From the NCBI RefSeq assembly GCF_018224955.1, contig NZ_JAGTUU010000007.1, positions 247,153 through 311,152 of the forward strand: a DNA stretch of 64,000 nt. Direction: 5' to 3'. The notes under the pieces were generated by a model. That model was not told the origin of the DNA. It did not search any database and saw only the letters and a program-made list of their open reading frames with translations. The position numbers and the translations under genes were made by a program. The DNA comes from Thetidibacter halocola. Lineage in GTDB: Bacteria; Pseudomonadota; Alphaproteobacteria; Rhodobacterales; Rhodobacteraceae. Below are positions 18,455-27,834 of this stretch, in pieces (the first letter of the stretch is position 1; the number at the start of each line of letters is the position of its first letter).

Positions 18455-19399
18455 ATGCTGGCCTATCTCGCCAAACGCCTCGTCTCCCTCGCGGTCAGCC
18501 TCGCGGTCGCGTCGCTGGTCATCTTCCTCGTGGTCGAGGTCGCGCCGGGCGATCCGGCCAGCTACATGCTGGGCATTAACGCGCGCCCCGACACGGTCGC
18601 CGCGTTGCGCGCCGAGCTGGGCCTTGACCTCTCGAAACCCGAGCGATACGTCGCCTGGGTCGGCGGCATGCTGACGGGCGATTTCGGCACGTCCTACACC
18701 TACCGCACCCCGGTTTCGCAGATGGTGGCGGACCGTCTCTGGGTGTCGCTGCCGCTGGCGCTCTATGCGCTGAGCCTGTCCACGCTGATCGCCTTTCCCG
18801 CCGGCCTTTATGCCGCGTCGCGCCGGGGGCGGATGGGCGACGCGGCGGTGATGGGGGCGACGCAGCTGGGTGTCGCGGTGCCGAACTTCTGGTTCGCGAT
18901 GCTGCTGGTGCTGCTCTTCGCGATCAAGCTGGGCTGGTTCGCGGCGGGCGGATTTCCCGGCTGGGATGAGCCGCTTCAGGCGATCAAGGCGCTGACCCTG
19001 CCGGCCATCGCGCTGGCGCTGCCGCAGGCGGCGATCCTCGCCCGCGTGATGCGGTCGAGCCTCATCGACATCCTGGGCGAGGATTTCATCCGAACCGCCC
19101 GCGCCAAGGGCCTGTCCCCCGGCCAGGCCCTGCGCCGTCACGGGTTGCGCAATGCGCTGATCCCGGTGCTGACCATCGTCGGGCTGCAATTCTCGTTCCT
19201 GCTGGCGGGCGCGATCATCATCGAGCAGGTCTTCTTCCTGCCGGGCCTCGGGCGGCTGATCTTCCAGTCGATCACCCAGCGCGACCTGATCGTGGTGGAA
19301 TCCGTGGTCATGCTGCTGGTCTTTGCGGTCATCGTGGTGAATTTCCTCGTCGATCTCGCCTATGCCGCCGTCGATCCGAGGCTGAGGACGCGCCGATGA
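18455..19399 (+). CDS. peptide-type ABC transporter permease (DppB-like)
   Basis: A 314-residue permease with an N-terminal helix (LAKRLVSLAVSLAVASLVIF), the VEVAPGDPASYMLG family motif, and the permease EAA loop GEDFIRTARAKGLSPGQALR. It is the first gene of a nine-gene plus-strand operon. It overlaps the next permease by four bases. No substrate-binding protein gene is found in the operon, which is unusual for an importer of this class. Confidence 0.93.
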   Translation: MLAYLAKRLVSLAVSLAVASLVIFLVVEVAPGDPASYMLGINARPDTVAALRAELGLDLSKPERYVAWVGGMLTGDFGTSYTYRTPVSQMVADRLWVSLPLALYALSLSTLIAFPAGLYAASRRGRMGDAAVMGATQLGVAVPNFWFAMLLVLLFAIKLGWFAAGGFPGWDEPLQAIKALTLPAIALALPQAAILARVMRSSLIDILGEDFIRTARAKGLSPGQALRRHGLRNALIPVLTIVGLQFSFLLAGAIIIEQVFFLPGLGRLIFQSITQRDLIVVESVVMLLVFAVIVVNFLVDLAYAAVDPRLRTRR

Positions 19400-20211
19400 A
19401 CCGATCGCTGATCCTTGGTGCCGCGCTGACCGCGATCTTCCTTGTCGCCGCCGCGCTGTCCTTCCTCTGGACGCCCTACGACACCGAAACGCTGGTCATC
19501 GCCAACCGGCTGAAGCCGCCCTCGGCGGTGCATTGGCTGGGCACCGACCATTTCGGCCGCGACATCCTAAGCATGATCATGCTGGGCGCGCGCACCTCGA
19601 TCGCCGTGGCGCTGGTTGCGGTGGGCATCGGCATGGGGCTGGGTGTGCCGCTGGGCCTTGCCGCCGCCGCGCACAAGGGCGGCTGGCTCGACGAGGTCAT
19701 CTCGCGCGGCGGCGACCTCGTCTTCGCCTTCCCCAGCCTGGTCATCGCCATCCTGATCACCGCCGTCTTCGGCCCCGGCGCCACGAATGCCATAATCGCC
19801 ATCGGCATCTTCAACATCCCTGTCTTCGCCAGGCTCACCCGCGGTGCGGCCCTGTCTCTCTGGACGCGGGAATTCGTCCTCGCCGCTCGCGTGGCGGGCA
19901 AGAACCGCGCCCGCATCAGCGTCGAACACATCCTGCCCAACGTGATGAACCTGCTCATCGTGCAGGGTACGATCCAGTTCTCCCTCGGCATCCTGGCCGA
20001 GGCGGGCCTGTCCTATGTCGGCCTCGGCGCGCAGCCGCCCATCCCCAGCTGGGGTCGCATGCTGGCCGACGCGCAGACCATGGTCACGCTGGCCCCCCAT
20101 GTCGCCATCATGCCGGGCCTCGCCATCGTGCTGATGGTCCTCGGCCTCAACCTGATGGGCGACGGCCTGCGCGATGCGCTCGACCCCCGGCTGAAAGTCC
20201 TGCGCACATGA
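19396..20211 (+). CDS. peptide-type ABC transporter permease (DppC-like)
   Basis: A 271-residue permease. It has the short N-terminal helix, the motif HWLGTDHFGRDILSMIMLGA that marks DppC/OppC proteins, and the EAA loop (TREFVLAARVAGKNRARISV). The C-terminus DGLRDALDPRLK is also typical. Overlaps both neighbours (ATGA at 19396 and at 20208), so the two permeases and the ATPase are translationally coupled. Confidence 0.93.
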   Translation: MNRSLILGAALTAIFLVAAALSFLWTPYDTETLVIANRLKPPSAVHWLGTDHFGRDILSMIMLGARTSIAVALVAVGIGMGLGVPLGLAAAAHKGGWLDEVISRGGDLVFAFPSLVIAILITAVFGPGATNAIIAIGIFNIPVFARLTRGAALSLWTREFVLAARVAGKNRARISVEHILPNVMNLLIVQGTIQFSLGILAEAGLSYVGLGAQPPIPSWGRMLADAQTMVTLAPHVAIMPGLAIVLMVLGLNLMGDGLRDALDPRLKVLRT

Positions 20212-21881
20212 CGTCTTCTGGCCCCAAATATCCCGGGGGAGCCGAGCGCAGCGAGGCGGGGGCAGAGCCCCCCCTTCTCGACGTCGACCGCCTGTCGGTG
20301 ACCATCGGGGGCAAGACCATCCTGCACGCCATCTCCCTCCAGATCGCGGCCGGAGAGATCGTGGCGCTGACCGGCGAAAGCGGCTCTGGCAAATCCATGA
20401 CGGCCCTGGCCACGATGGGTCTTCTGCCTGGCCGTGCACGGGCCAGCGGTGCGTTGCGCCTCGACGGCCGGGACCTGCTGCCACTGACCGAGCCGCAGCT
20501 TTGCGCCATCCGCGGCAAACAGATCGGCATGATCTTCCAGGAGCCTATGACCGCGCTCAACCCGCTCCAGACGATCCACACGCAGGTGGCCGAGACGATC
20601 CTGATCCACGGTGCCGCCAGCCGGGCCGAGGCCAGCCGCATCGCCGCCGACACGCTGGCCCGCGTCGGCCTGCCCCCCGACCGGATCAGCCACGACCGCT
20701 ATCCGCACGAACTGTCGGGCGGCCAGCGCCAGCGCGTGATCATTGCCATGGCCATTGCTCTGCGACCGAAACTGCTGATCGCGGACGAGCCGACCACCGC
20801 GCTCGACGTTACCACCCAGGCGCAGATCCTGACGCTGCTGAAACGGCTGGTGCGCGAGGACGGCATGGCGCTGATGATGATCACCCATGACCTCGCCGTG
20901 GTGCATGACATGGCCGACCGGATCGCGGTGATGAAGGACGGCGAAATCGTCGAGACCGGGCCGACCCGCGCCCTCTTCGCTAACATGCGCCACCCCTATA
21001 CCCGCGCCCTGTTCGAGGCATCACGCCACCGCGCCGTGTTGCACCGCCGCGAAGCCGCCGAGCCTTTGCTGCGGGTCGCGCAGGTCCACCGCGTCTATCC
21101 CGGTCCACGACAGGGCCTGTTCGGACCGCGCAGCGTCACGCAGGCGGTGCGCGGCGTCTCCTTCGACATCGCGCGGGGCGAGCGCGTGGGGCTGGTGGGC
21201 GAATCCGGTTGCGGCAAGTCCACCCTGACCCGCGCCATCCTGGGGCTGGAGCCGGTCACAAGCGGCACCATCACGCTCGACGGCCATCCGGTCTTTACCC
21301 ACGGCCACCCGAACCTGTCGGTGCGTCGCAGGATGCAGGTCGTGTTCCAGGACCCCTATGGCAGCTTCAACCCGCGTCACCGCGTCGACCGGCTGATCAC
21401 CGAGCCCTTTCACCTGCTGCCCGACCCACCCAGGGGCGCCGCCCGGGACATGGCCATCGACGAGGCGCTGAGCGCCGTGGGGCTCTCGCCCGACGACCGG
21501 CACAAGCACATCCACGCCTTTTCCGGCGGTCAGCGTCAGCGGCTTGCCATTGCCCGCGCCCTCATCATCCGGCCCGAACTGATCCTGTTTGACGAGGCGG
21601 TGTCGGCGCTGGACGTGCGGGTGCGGGCGCAGATCCTCGACTTGATCGCGCAGCTAAGCCGCGATTATGGCCTGACCTATCTGTTCATCTCGCACGACCT
21701 GAGCGTGGTGCGCGGCATCACCGACCGCGTGCTGGTGATGCAGGCTGGGCAGATCGTCGAACAGGGTCCGACCGACCGCGTCTTCGATGCGCCCGAACAC
21801 CCCTATACGAGACAACTCATCGCGGCGGCCCCCGTGCTGCCGGAAACCGGAGGCCACGATGCTGCCGCCCCTGCCCATTGA
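20208..21881 (+). CDS. peptide-type ABC transporter double ATP-binding subunit (DppD-DppF fusion)
   Basis: A 557-residue protein with two complete ATPase modules. Module 1 has Walker [10 protein letters not shown] near residue 58 and signature LSGGQRQRV; module 2 has Walker [10 protein letters not shown] near residue 330 and [15 protein letters not shown]. It supplies both nucleotide-binding sites for the two permeases. ATG 20208 overlaps the permease stop (ATGA). Residues about 3-22 ([20 protein letters not shown]) are encoded by a dispersed intergenic repeat, and the normal ATPase fold begins only at LLDVDRLSV; no other start codon is available in between. The 3' end overlaps the aldehyde dehydrogenase start. 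Confidence 0.93.
   Translation: MTSSGPKYPGGAERSEAGAEPPLLDVDRLSVTIGGKTILHAISLQIAAGEIVALTGESGSGKSMTALATMGLLPGRARASGALRLDGRDLLPLTEPQLCAIRGKQIGMIFQEPMTALNPLQTIHTQVAETILIHGAASRAEASRIAADTLARVGLPPDRISHDRYPHELSGGQRQRVIIAMAIALRPKLLIADEPTTALDVTTQAQILTLLKRLVREDGMALMMITHDLAVVHDMADRIAVMKDGEIVETGPTRALFANMRHPYTRALFEASRHRAVLHRREAAEPLLRVAQVHRVYPGPRQGLFGPRSVTQAVRGVSFDIARGERVGLVGESGCGKSTLTRAILGLEPVTSGTITLDGHPVFTHGHPNLSVRRRMQVVFQDPYGSFNPRHRVDRLITEPFHLLPDPPRGAARDMAIDEALSAVGLSPDDRHKHIHAFSGGQRQRLAIARALIIRPELILFDEAVSALDVRVRAQILDLIAQLSRDYGLTYLFISHDLSVVRGITDRVLVMQAGQIVEQGPTDRVFDAPEHPYTRQLIAAAPVLPETGGHDAAAPAH
20214..20274 (+). repeat. intergenic GC-rich repeat element, copy 2, inside a coding region
   Basis: The plus strand carries the same block order as copy 1 at 9826-9885: TCTTCTGGCC, AAATATCCCGGGG, GCAGAGCCCCCC, with a different middle. 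Here it lies immediately after the ATG of the double ATPase and is translated in frame, adding about 20 residues of low-similarity sequence. The end blocks are conserved between the copies and the middle varies, consistent with a structured dispersed element rather than a shared protein. Confidence 0.7.
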
Positions 21882-23301
21882 TCCCTCGCAGATGCTGATC
21901 GCCGGCGCATGGCGCCCGGCGGCGCAGACGCTGCCGTTGACCAACCCCTCGACAGGCGAGCAGATCGGCGCCATCGCGCGGGGGCAGGCAGCGGATATCG
22001 ACGCCGCCGTAAGCGCCGCCCACGCCGCGAGAGACGGCGACTGGGGGCGCATGACCGCCGCCGAACGCGGCCGCATCCTGCTGCGGCTGTCGGCGCTGGT
22101 CGCCGCGCATGAGGATCTGCTGACCGAGGTGGAGGCGCTGGACGTGGGCAAGCCTCTGACCCAGGCGCGGGCGGATGCAAGGGCGCTGGCCCGCTATTGC
22201 GAGTTCTACGGCGGCGCGGCGGACAAGGTGCACGGGGCGACCATCCCCTATCTCGACGGCTACACCGTCTACACCCTGCGCGAACCGCATGGCGTCACCG
22301 GCCATATCGTGCCCTGGAACTACCCGATGCAGATCATCGGGCGCTCCGTCGGCGCGGCTCTGGCGATGGGCAATGCCTGCGTCCTGAAACCGGCCGAGGA
22401 TGCCTGCGTGACGGCGCTGCTGTTCGCCCATCTGGCGCAGGAGGCGGGGCTGCCGCCTGGCGCGCTGAACGTGGTTCCGGGGCTGGGGGCCGAGGCAGGC
22501 GCCGCCTTGTCGGCGCATCCGGGTATCCAGCACATCAGCTTCACCGGGTCGGTCGCCACCGGGGCTGCGGTACAGATCGCGGCGGGGGCGAACGTGGTTC
22601 CGGTCACGCTGGAGCTGGGCGGCAAGTCGCCCCAGATCGTCTTTGACGACGCCGATCTGGACGCGGCTCTGCCCTTCCTCGTCAACGCGGGGCTTCAGAA
22701 TGCGGGCCAGACCTGTTCCGCCTCCAGTCGCATCCTCGTACAGCGCGGCGTCTATGACACGGTGGCGCACCGCATGGCCGAGGCCTATCGCGCCAAGCGC
22801 ATTGGCCCTGCCGACACCGACCCCGATATCGGCCCGCTCATCAACGCCCGCCAGAAAGAGCGTGTCCTTGGCTTTCTCGATCACGCCGCCGACCTGCCGC
22901 TGCTGGCGCAGGCGGTGCCCGGTAACGTGCCCGAGGGCGGGCACTACGTTCCGGCCTGCCTCTATGGTCCCGTCCCGCCACAACACAGGCTGGCGCAGGA
23001 CGAGGTATTCGGCCCCGTGCAGGTGATGATCCCCTTCGATACCGAGGACGAGGCCCTGCGCATCGCCAACGGCACCGAGTATGGCCTTGTCGCCAGCATC
23101 TGGACCGATAGCGGTGCGCGTCAGATGCGGATGGCCAAGGGATTGCGGTCGGGTCAGATCTTCATCAACAATTACGGCGCGGGCGGCGGTGTCGAATTGC
23201 CCTTTGGGGGGATTGGCAAATCGGGCCACGGGCGCGAGAAAGGGTTCGAGGCGCTCTACGGCTTCTCGACCCTGAAAACGGTGGCCGCGAAACATGGCTA
23301 G
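21859..23301 (+). CDS. aldehyde dehydrogenase family protein
   Basis: A 480-residue NAD(P)-dependent aldehyde dehydrogenase. The catalytic Glu lies in TLELGGKSPQIVF and the catalytic Cys in GQTCSASSRILV; the cofactor-binding PWNYPMQI and the FTGSVATGAAV motif are also present. ATG 21859 is chosen because GGAGG lies five bases upstream; it overlaps the ATPase 3' end, placing the enzyme in the transporter operon. The natural aldehyde is unknown; its position implies that the imported compound or its product is oxidised to an acid. Confidence 0.93.
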   Translation: MLPPLPIDPSQMLIAGAWRPAAQTLPLTNPSTGEQIGAIARGQAADIDAAVSAAHAARDGDWGRMTAAERGRILLRLSALVAAHEDLLTEVEALDVGKPLTQARADARALARYCEFYGGAADKVHGATIPYLDGYTVYTLREPHGVTGHIVPWNYPMQIIGRSVGAALAMGNACVLKPAEDACVTALLFAHLAQEAGLPPGALNVVPGLGAEAGAALSAHPGIQHISFTGSVATGAAVQIAAGANVVPVTLELGGKSPQIVFDDADLDAALPFLVNAGLQNAGQTCSASSRILVQRGVYDTVAHRMAEAYRAKRIGPADTDPDIGPLINARQKERVLGFLDHAADLPLLAQAVPGNVPEGGHYVPACLYGPVPPQHRLAQDEVFGPVQVMIPFDTEDEALRIANGTEYGLVASIWTDSGARQMRMAKGLRSGQIFINNYGAGGGVELPFGGIGKSGHGREKGFEALYGFSTLKTVAAKHG

Positions 23302-23824
23302 AAGTTTCCTGATCCTTCTGGGGCTTTCTGTTCTGGCCGCGGGCCTGTTCGGTGCCCTGCACAACCAGCTGAGCTATTCGGTGGGCGCCAGCTATTTCCA
23401 CGACCTGAAGTTTCCGCAATTCGGCATCGCCGAGGATTGGCGCAACCGGGCGGGTGCGGCGCTGGTGGGCTGGCGGGCCAGCTGGTGGATGGGGCTGGCG
23501 CTGGGCCTGCCAGTGTTCGGACTGGGGCTGGTGCTGGTCGACCGACCGAACCGGTTCCGGGCGCTGGGGCTGGCGGTGCTGGTTCTGGCCCTGATCCTGG
23601 CGCTGGCGGGCGCGATGGGCGGGCTGGCGTTGGGCATGATCGCGCCGGGCTATGCGGCGTCGCTGCCGCTGCCCGAGGAGATCGGCAACCCCGCCGGCTA
23701 CCTGCGCGCGGCCCTGATGCACGAAGGCGCCTACATGGGCGCCGCGCTGGCGCTGCCCGCGGGGCTCTGGATCATGTGGCGCGCGCGACGGGGCGCGGGC
23801 CCGAAGGAAAGGAAAAAGGCATGA
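23294..23824 (+). CDS. hypothetical membrane protein
   Basis: A 176-residue protein with four hydrophobic helices (about residues 4-24, 60-80, 92-112, 148-166) and the conserved-looking extracytoplasmic segment LHNQLSYSVGASYFHDLKF. That segment is reminiscent of a family of uncharacterised signal-peptide proteins in alphaproteobacteria, but I cannot name a family with confidence. It overlaps the aldehyde dehydrogenase end by eight bases and the following SDR start by four, so it belongs to the operon. Function unknown. Confidence 0.8.
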   Translation: MARSFLILLGLSVLAAGLFGALHNQLSYSVGASYFHDLKFPQFGIAEDWRNRAGAALVGWRASWWMGLALGLPVFGLGLVLVDRPNRFRALGLAVLVLALILALAGAMGGLALGMIAPGYAASLPLPEEIGNPAGYLRAALMHEGAYMGAALALPAGLWIMWRARRGAGPKERKKA

Positions 23825-24546
23825 GGTTCACCGACAAGACTGCCATCGTCACCGGGGGTGCCTCTGGCATTGGCGCGGCCATCGCCCGGCGGCTGCGGGA
23901 CGAGGGCGCCACAGTCATGCTTTGGGACATCAGCACGGGCAACCTGGACGCCATGGGCGAGAGCTTTGGCACGCGGGTGATCGACGTGACCGACGCGGGC
24001 GCGGTCGGTGCCGCGATGCAGGAGGATTCGAAGGCCATGGGCGGCCTGTCGATCCTCGTCTGCTCTGCCGGGATCACCGGGCCGAACATGCCCGTCGCGG
24101 ATTACCCGCTGGACGCCTGGCACAAGGTGTTCGACCTGAACCTGCACGGGCTGTTCTATTGCAACCGTGCCGCCGTGCCGATCCTGCGGACGTCGGGCAA
24201 GGGGCGGATCGTCAACATCGCGTCGATCGCCGGGAAAGAGGGCAACCCGAATGCCAGCGCCTATTCCGCATCGAAGGCGGCGGTAATCGGGCTCACGAAG
24301 TCTCTGGGCAAGGAGCTCTGCGATACCGAGATCACGGTGAACTGCATCGCGCCCGCCGCCGTCGAAAGCCCGATCTTCGAGCAGATGACGCCGGATCACA
24401 TCGCCTACATGAAATCGAAGATCCCGATGGGCCGCTTCGGCACGCCGGAGGAGATCGCGGCGATGGCCTGCTGGCTGGCGAGCGACGAGGCGTCGTTCTG
24501 CACGGCGGCGGTGTTCGACCAGTCGGGCGGGCGGGCGACATACTGA
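23821..24546 (+). CDS. SDR family NAD(P)-dependent oxidoreductase
   Basis: A 241-residue classical short-chain dehydrogenase: cofactor motif TGGASGIG near residue 11, a CSAG variant of the NNAG motif, catalytic Ser in IASIAG and YSASK as the active-site Tyr/Lys. ATG 23821 overlaps the stop of the membrane-protein gene. It is followed 11 bases later by a second SDR, so two successive alcohol/ketone oxidoreductions may occur in the pathway. Substrate not predictable. Confidence 0.9.
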   Translation: MRFTDKTAIVTGGASGIGAAIARRLRDEGATVMLWDISTGNLDAMGESFGTRVIDVTDAGAVGAAMQEDSKAMGGLSILVCSAGITGPNMPVADYPLDAWHKVFDLNLHGLFYCNRAAVPILRTSGKGRIVNIASIAGKEGNPNASAYSASKAAVIGLTKSLGKELCDTEITVNCIAPAAVESPIFEQMTPDHIAYMKSKIPMGRFGTPEEIAAMACWLASDEASFCTAAVFDQSGGRATY

Positions 24547-24557
24547 GGGAGGGTGAC

Positions 24558-25298
24558 ATGAGGCTTGAAGGCAAGCGCGCCATCGTGACGGGCGCGGGAT
24601 CGGGGTTCGGCGCGGGCATCGCGCGGCGATTCCTGGCCGAGGGGGCGATGGTGATGGTCGCCGACATCAACGAGGAGGCCGCGCGGGGCGTGGCCGAGGA
24701 ATTTGGCGGCATCGCGCATCACGCGGACGTGGCCGACGGCGCCTCTGTCGATGCGATGATCGCGCGCGGGATCGAGGTGATGGGCGGCATCGACATCCTC
24801 GTGAACAACGCGGGCGTCACCCATCTGCCCGCCCTGATGGAGGACGTGACGGAGGCGGATTTCGACCGCGTCTTTGCCGTCAACTGCAAGTCGATCTACC
24901 TCGCCGCGCGCACCCTCGTGCCGCACATGAAGGCGGCCAAGGCAGGAAACATCCTGAACATCTCGTCCACGGCGGGCCTGTCTCCGCGGCCCCGGCTCAA
25001 CTGGTACAACGCCTCGAAGGGCTGGGTGAACACGGCGACCAAGGCGATGGCGGTGGAACTGGCGCCCTCGGGCATCCGCGTCAACGCGCTGAACCCGGTG
25101 GCGGGCGAGACGCCTTTGCTGAAAAGCTTCATGGGCGAGGACACGCCCGAGATGCGGGCGAAATTCCTTGCAACGATCCCGCTGGGCCGCTTTTCCACGC
25201 CCGAGGACATGGCCAATGCCGCGCTTTACCTGTGTTCGGACGAGGCCAGCATGGTGACAGGCGTCTGCATGGAAGTGGATGGCGGGCGCTGTATCTGA
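24558..25298 (+). CDS. SDR family oxidoreductase
   Basis: A 246-residue classical short-chain dehydrogenase with TGAGSGFG (residues 11-18), VNNAGVT, ISSTAG and the catalytic YNASK. The C-terminus VTGVCMEVDGGRCI is typical of glucose/3-ketoacyl-type SDRs. The start has GGGAGG (24548-24553, spanning the gap after the previous stop) upstream of ATG 24558. It is not a tandem duplicate of the preceding SDR: the two share only family motifs. Confidence 0.91.
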   Translation: MRLEGKRAIVTGAGSGFGAGIARRFLAEGAMVMVADINEEAARGVAEEFGGIAHHADVADGASVDAMIARGIEVMGGIDILVNNAGVTHLPALMEDVTEADFDRVFAVNCKSIYLAARTLVPHMKAAKAGNILNISSTAGLSPRPRLNWYNASKGWVNTATKAMAVELAPSGIRVNALNPVAGETPLLKSFMGEDTPEMRAKFLATIPLGRFSTPEDMANAALYLCSDEASMVTGVCMEVDGGRCI

Positions 25299-25318
25299 CG
25301 GCAAGGGAAGGGCAGGGC

Positions 25319-26323
25319 ATGCGCCCCGGAGCAAGAAACCTCATCACCGATGTCGCGGGCTTTCGCGTCGGCAACGCGCAGGATGCGGGGCTGAAATCCG
25401 GCGTCACCGTGCTGACGGCGGACGCGCCCTTTGCCGCGTCGGTCGCGGTTCTGGGCGGCGCGCCCGGCACGCGCGAGACCGACCTGCTGGCCCCGGACAA
25501 GAGCGTGCCGGGGGTGGATGCGCTGGTGCTGGCAGGCGGCAGCGCCTTTGGCCTCGCCGCCGCGCAGGGCGTGATGGAGGCGCTTCATGCGGCTGGGCGC
25601 GGCTTTGCCGTGATGACCGCGCGGGTGCCCATCGTGCCGGCGGCTATCCTGTTCGACCTGCTCAACGGTGGCGACAAGGACTGGACCGAGAATCCCTATC
25701 CCGCGCTTGGGCGGCGGGCGCTGGGCGCGGCGATGCCGGATTTCGTGCTGGGCTCTGCCGGGGCAGGCATGGGGGCGCAAACGGCCATGCACAAGGGCGG
25801 CATCGGCTCAGCCAGCCTGGTGCTTGACGATGGGATCACCGTGGGAGCGCTGGTGGCGGCAAACCCGATGGGCAGTGTGACGACGCCCTCGGGGCGGCAT
25901 TTCTGGGCCGCCCCTGCCGAGTTCGGGGACGAGTTCGGCGGGCTTGGCCCCGACCCGGCGAAGGGCTGGCAGAAACCGCCGCCCAGCCGCCGGATGCGCG
26001 CCATGGCGCAGGCCAACACCACCATCGCCATCGTGGCGACCGACGCAGCCCTGACCAAGGCGCAATGCCATCGCGTCGCCGTCGCGGCCCATGATGGCAT
26101 CGCCCGCGCGATCCAGCCCGCGCACACGCCGCTGGACGGCGATTTGGTCTTTGCCGCAGCCTCCGGCGCGCAGGTGCTGAGCGAGCCAGAGATGCAGCTG
26201 CCGATGATCGGCCACGCGGCGGCGGTCTGCCTGGCCCGTGCCATCGCCCGCGCCATCTGGCTGGCCGAACCCGCACCGGCTGACACGCTGCCCACGATAC
26301 GGCAGGACCTGGGCCATGCCTGA
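25319..26323 (+). CDS. P1 family peptidase (DmpA/S58-like Ntn hydrolase)
   Basis: A 334-residue protein of the DmpA/BapA/OAT-like group, autoprocessed Ntn hydrolases that cleave N-terminal beta- or D-amino acids or aminoamides. Visible motifs are NLITDVAGFRVGNAQD at the N-terminus, LAGGSAFGLAAAQGVM, and GAGMGAQTAMHKGGIGSAS, where a Ser after GGIG is the expected nucleophile at the new N-terminus. AAGGGAAGGG precedes ATG 25319. Its place after a peptide-type transporter supports hydrolysis of an imported amide. Confidence 0.88.
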   Translation: MRPGARNLITDVAGFRVGNAQDAGLKSGVTVLTADAPFAASVAVLGGAPGTRETDLLAPDKSVPGVDALVLAGGSAFGLAAAQGVMEALHAAGRGFAVMTARVPIVPAAILFDLLNGGDKDWTENPYPALGRRALGAAMPDFVLGSAGAGMGAQTAMHKGGIGSASLVLDDGITVGALVAANPMGSVTTPSGRHFWAAPAEFGDEFGGLGPDPAKGWQKPPPSRRMRAMAQANTTIAIVATDAALTKAQCHRVAVAAHDGIARAIQPAHTPLDGDLVFAAASGAQVLSEPEMQLPMIGHAAAVCLARAIARAIWLAEPAPADTLPTIRQDLGHA

Positions 26324-27107
26324 GGTCGCGCTGAACGGAATCACCCTGCACTACGAATTGGCTGGAGAGGGACCGCCGCTGTTGCTGGTGCCGGGCATGC
26401 TGTCTGACGGCGCCAGCTGGCAGCCGCTGGTTGCGCCTTTGGCTGATCGGTTCACCCTGATCCTGCCGGACCTGCGTGGTGCGGGCCGGACCCGGCCGCT
26501 GGATGCCGAGATCACGCTCGAGCTGCTCGCCGCCGACATGCTGGCGCTGGCCGATCACCTTGGCCATGCAAGGCTGGCCGTGGCTGGGCATTCCCTGGGC
26601 GGGCTGGTGGCGGCGGTCATGGCGGCGCAGGCGCCTGAGCGGTTGACACATCTGGTCATGCTGGCCTCGACCCCGCTGCCCTCGGCGCGGCTGCCGGCGA
26701 TCTTCGCGACGCTTTGCGCCCTGCGGGAACAGGGCGGCGACGGCTGGCAGCGGATGCTGTTCGCCTGGCTGTTCAACGACGCCTTCTTTCGCGACCGGGC
26801 AGCAGTGGAGGCTGCGGTGACCGCAGCGCTGGACTATCCCCATGCGCAGCCGCTAGCGGCGATGCGGCACCAGACCCGCGCGCTGGGCCGGATCAACCTG
26901 CGCGCGCTGCCTGCGAGCCTGCCGATGCCCACCCTGGCACTGCTGGGGGCCGAGGATGCGCTGATCGCGCCCGGCCCTGCCGAGGCCGCCTGGAAGGCAA
27001 GGGGCGCAAGCACACGGGTCCTGCTGGGCCTCGCGCATTCCCCGCACTGGGACGCGCCCGAGGCCGTCGCGGCAGATATCGCCGGGTTCCTATCGGCGGG
27101 GCTGTAG
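26316..27107 (+). CDS. alpha/beta hydrolase
   Basis: A 263-residue hydrolase: oxyanion region LLVPGML, nucleophile elbow GHSLGG near residue 92, and late acid and His (GAEDALI, LAHSPHWD). It overlaps the peptidase end by eight bases and closes the operon that starts at 18455. The 3' end overlaps the convergent pcs gene by 18 bases. No specific substrate can be assigned. Confidence 0.88.
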   Translation: MPEVALNGITLHYELAGEGPPLLLVPGMLSDGASWQPLVAPLADRFTLILPDLRGAGRTRPLDAEITLELLAADMLALADHLGHARLAVAGHSLGGLVAAVMAAQAPERLTHLVMLASTPLPSARLPAIFATLCALREQGGDGWQRMLFAWLFNDAFFRDRAAVEAAVTAALDYPHAQPLAAMRHQTRALGRINLRALPASLPMPTLALLGAEDALIAPGPAEAAWKARGASTRVLLGLAHSPHWDAPEAVAADIAGFLSAGL

Positions 27108-27782
27108 CACCTGCTGCGCAATGCCCACCACCATCAGGTAAAGCGAGGTGGCGACCAGGCCCCAATGGGCCCAGCTTTGCGGGTGGAAATCGACCCAGGC
27201 CGCCCAGCCCGCGAAAAAGGTCCAGGCCAGCGCCACGGGCAGGGACAGGCCGCGCCAACGCTCGGTGCGGACGGGATGGATGAACTTCAGCGGCAGGAAC
27301 ATCGCCACCGCCAGCGCCGCGACGATGCCCAGGATCACCCAGAAATTCGGCTCGATCGCGAACATGACCAGTACGACCATGTTCCAGCAGCTGGGAAAGC
27401 CGTGAAAGGAATTGTCGGATGTCTTCATCCGGCTGTCGGCGAAGTACAACGCGCTGGCGAAGGTAATGACGATGATCGCCATCCAGCCGGTCCAGCCTGG
27501 CAGCAGCCCCGACTGGAACAGCGCGAAGGCCGGGATGAAGACATAGGTCAGGTAGTCGATGATCAGGTCCAGCAGCACCCCGTCAAAGCGGGGTGCGTTG
27601 GTCTTGACGTCATACTTGCGCGCCAGCGGGCCGTCGATCCCGTCCACGGCAAAGGCCACGACCAGCCACAGGAACATGATCGACCATTGCCCCTGCGCGG
27701 CGGCCAGAAGCGCCAGCATGGCAAAGACCGCACCGGTCGCGGTGAGGAGGTGAACGCAGAGGGCGCGGGCCTGTGGTGTCAT
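27090..27782 (-). CDS. pcs: phosphatidylcholine synthase
   Basis: This encodes 230 residues, an integral membrane CDP-alcohol phosphatidyltransferase with about eight helices. The family motif appears as DGIDGPLARKYD with LDLIIDYLTYV following; this D-x2-D-G pattern with VKTNAPRFDG is characteristic of bacterial Pcs, which joins choline directly to CDP-diacylglycerol. Phosphatidylcholine production this way is common in alphaproteobacteria. ATG 27782 is preferred; an in-frame ATG six codons upstream (27800) is possible. Convergent overlap with the preceding hydrolase. Confidence 0.92.
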   Translation of the reverse strand: MTPQARALCVHLLTATGAVFAMLALLAAAQGQWSIMFLWLVVAFAVDGIDGPLARKYDVKTNAPRFDGVLLDLIIDYLTYVFIPAFALFQSGLLPGWTGWMAIIVITFASALYFADSRMKTSDNSFHGFPSCWNMVVLVMFAIEPNFWVILGIVAALAVAMFLPLKFIHPVRTERWRGLSLPVALAWTFFAGWAAWVDFHPQSWAHWGLVATSLYLMVVGIAQQVLQPRR

Positions 27783-27834
27783 GAAGCCGTCATGGCGCAA
27801 AAGCCCTGCGGTTGCAAACGCTGTGCATGGCGGA

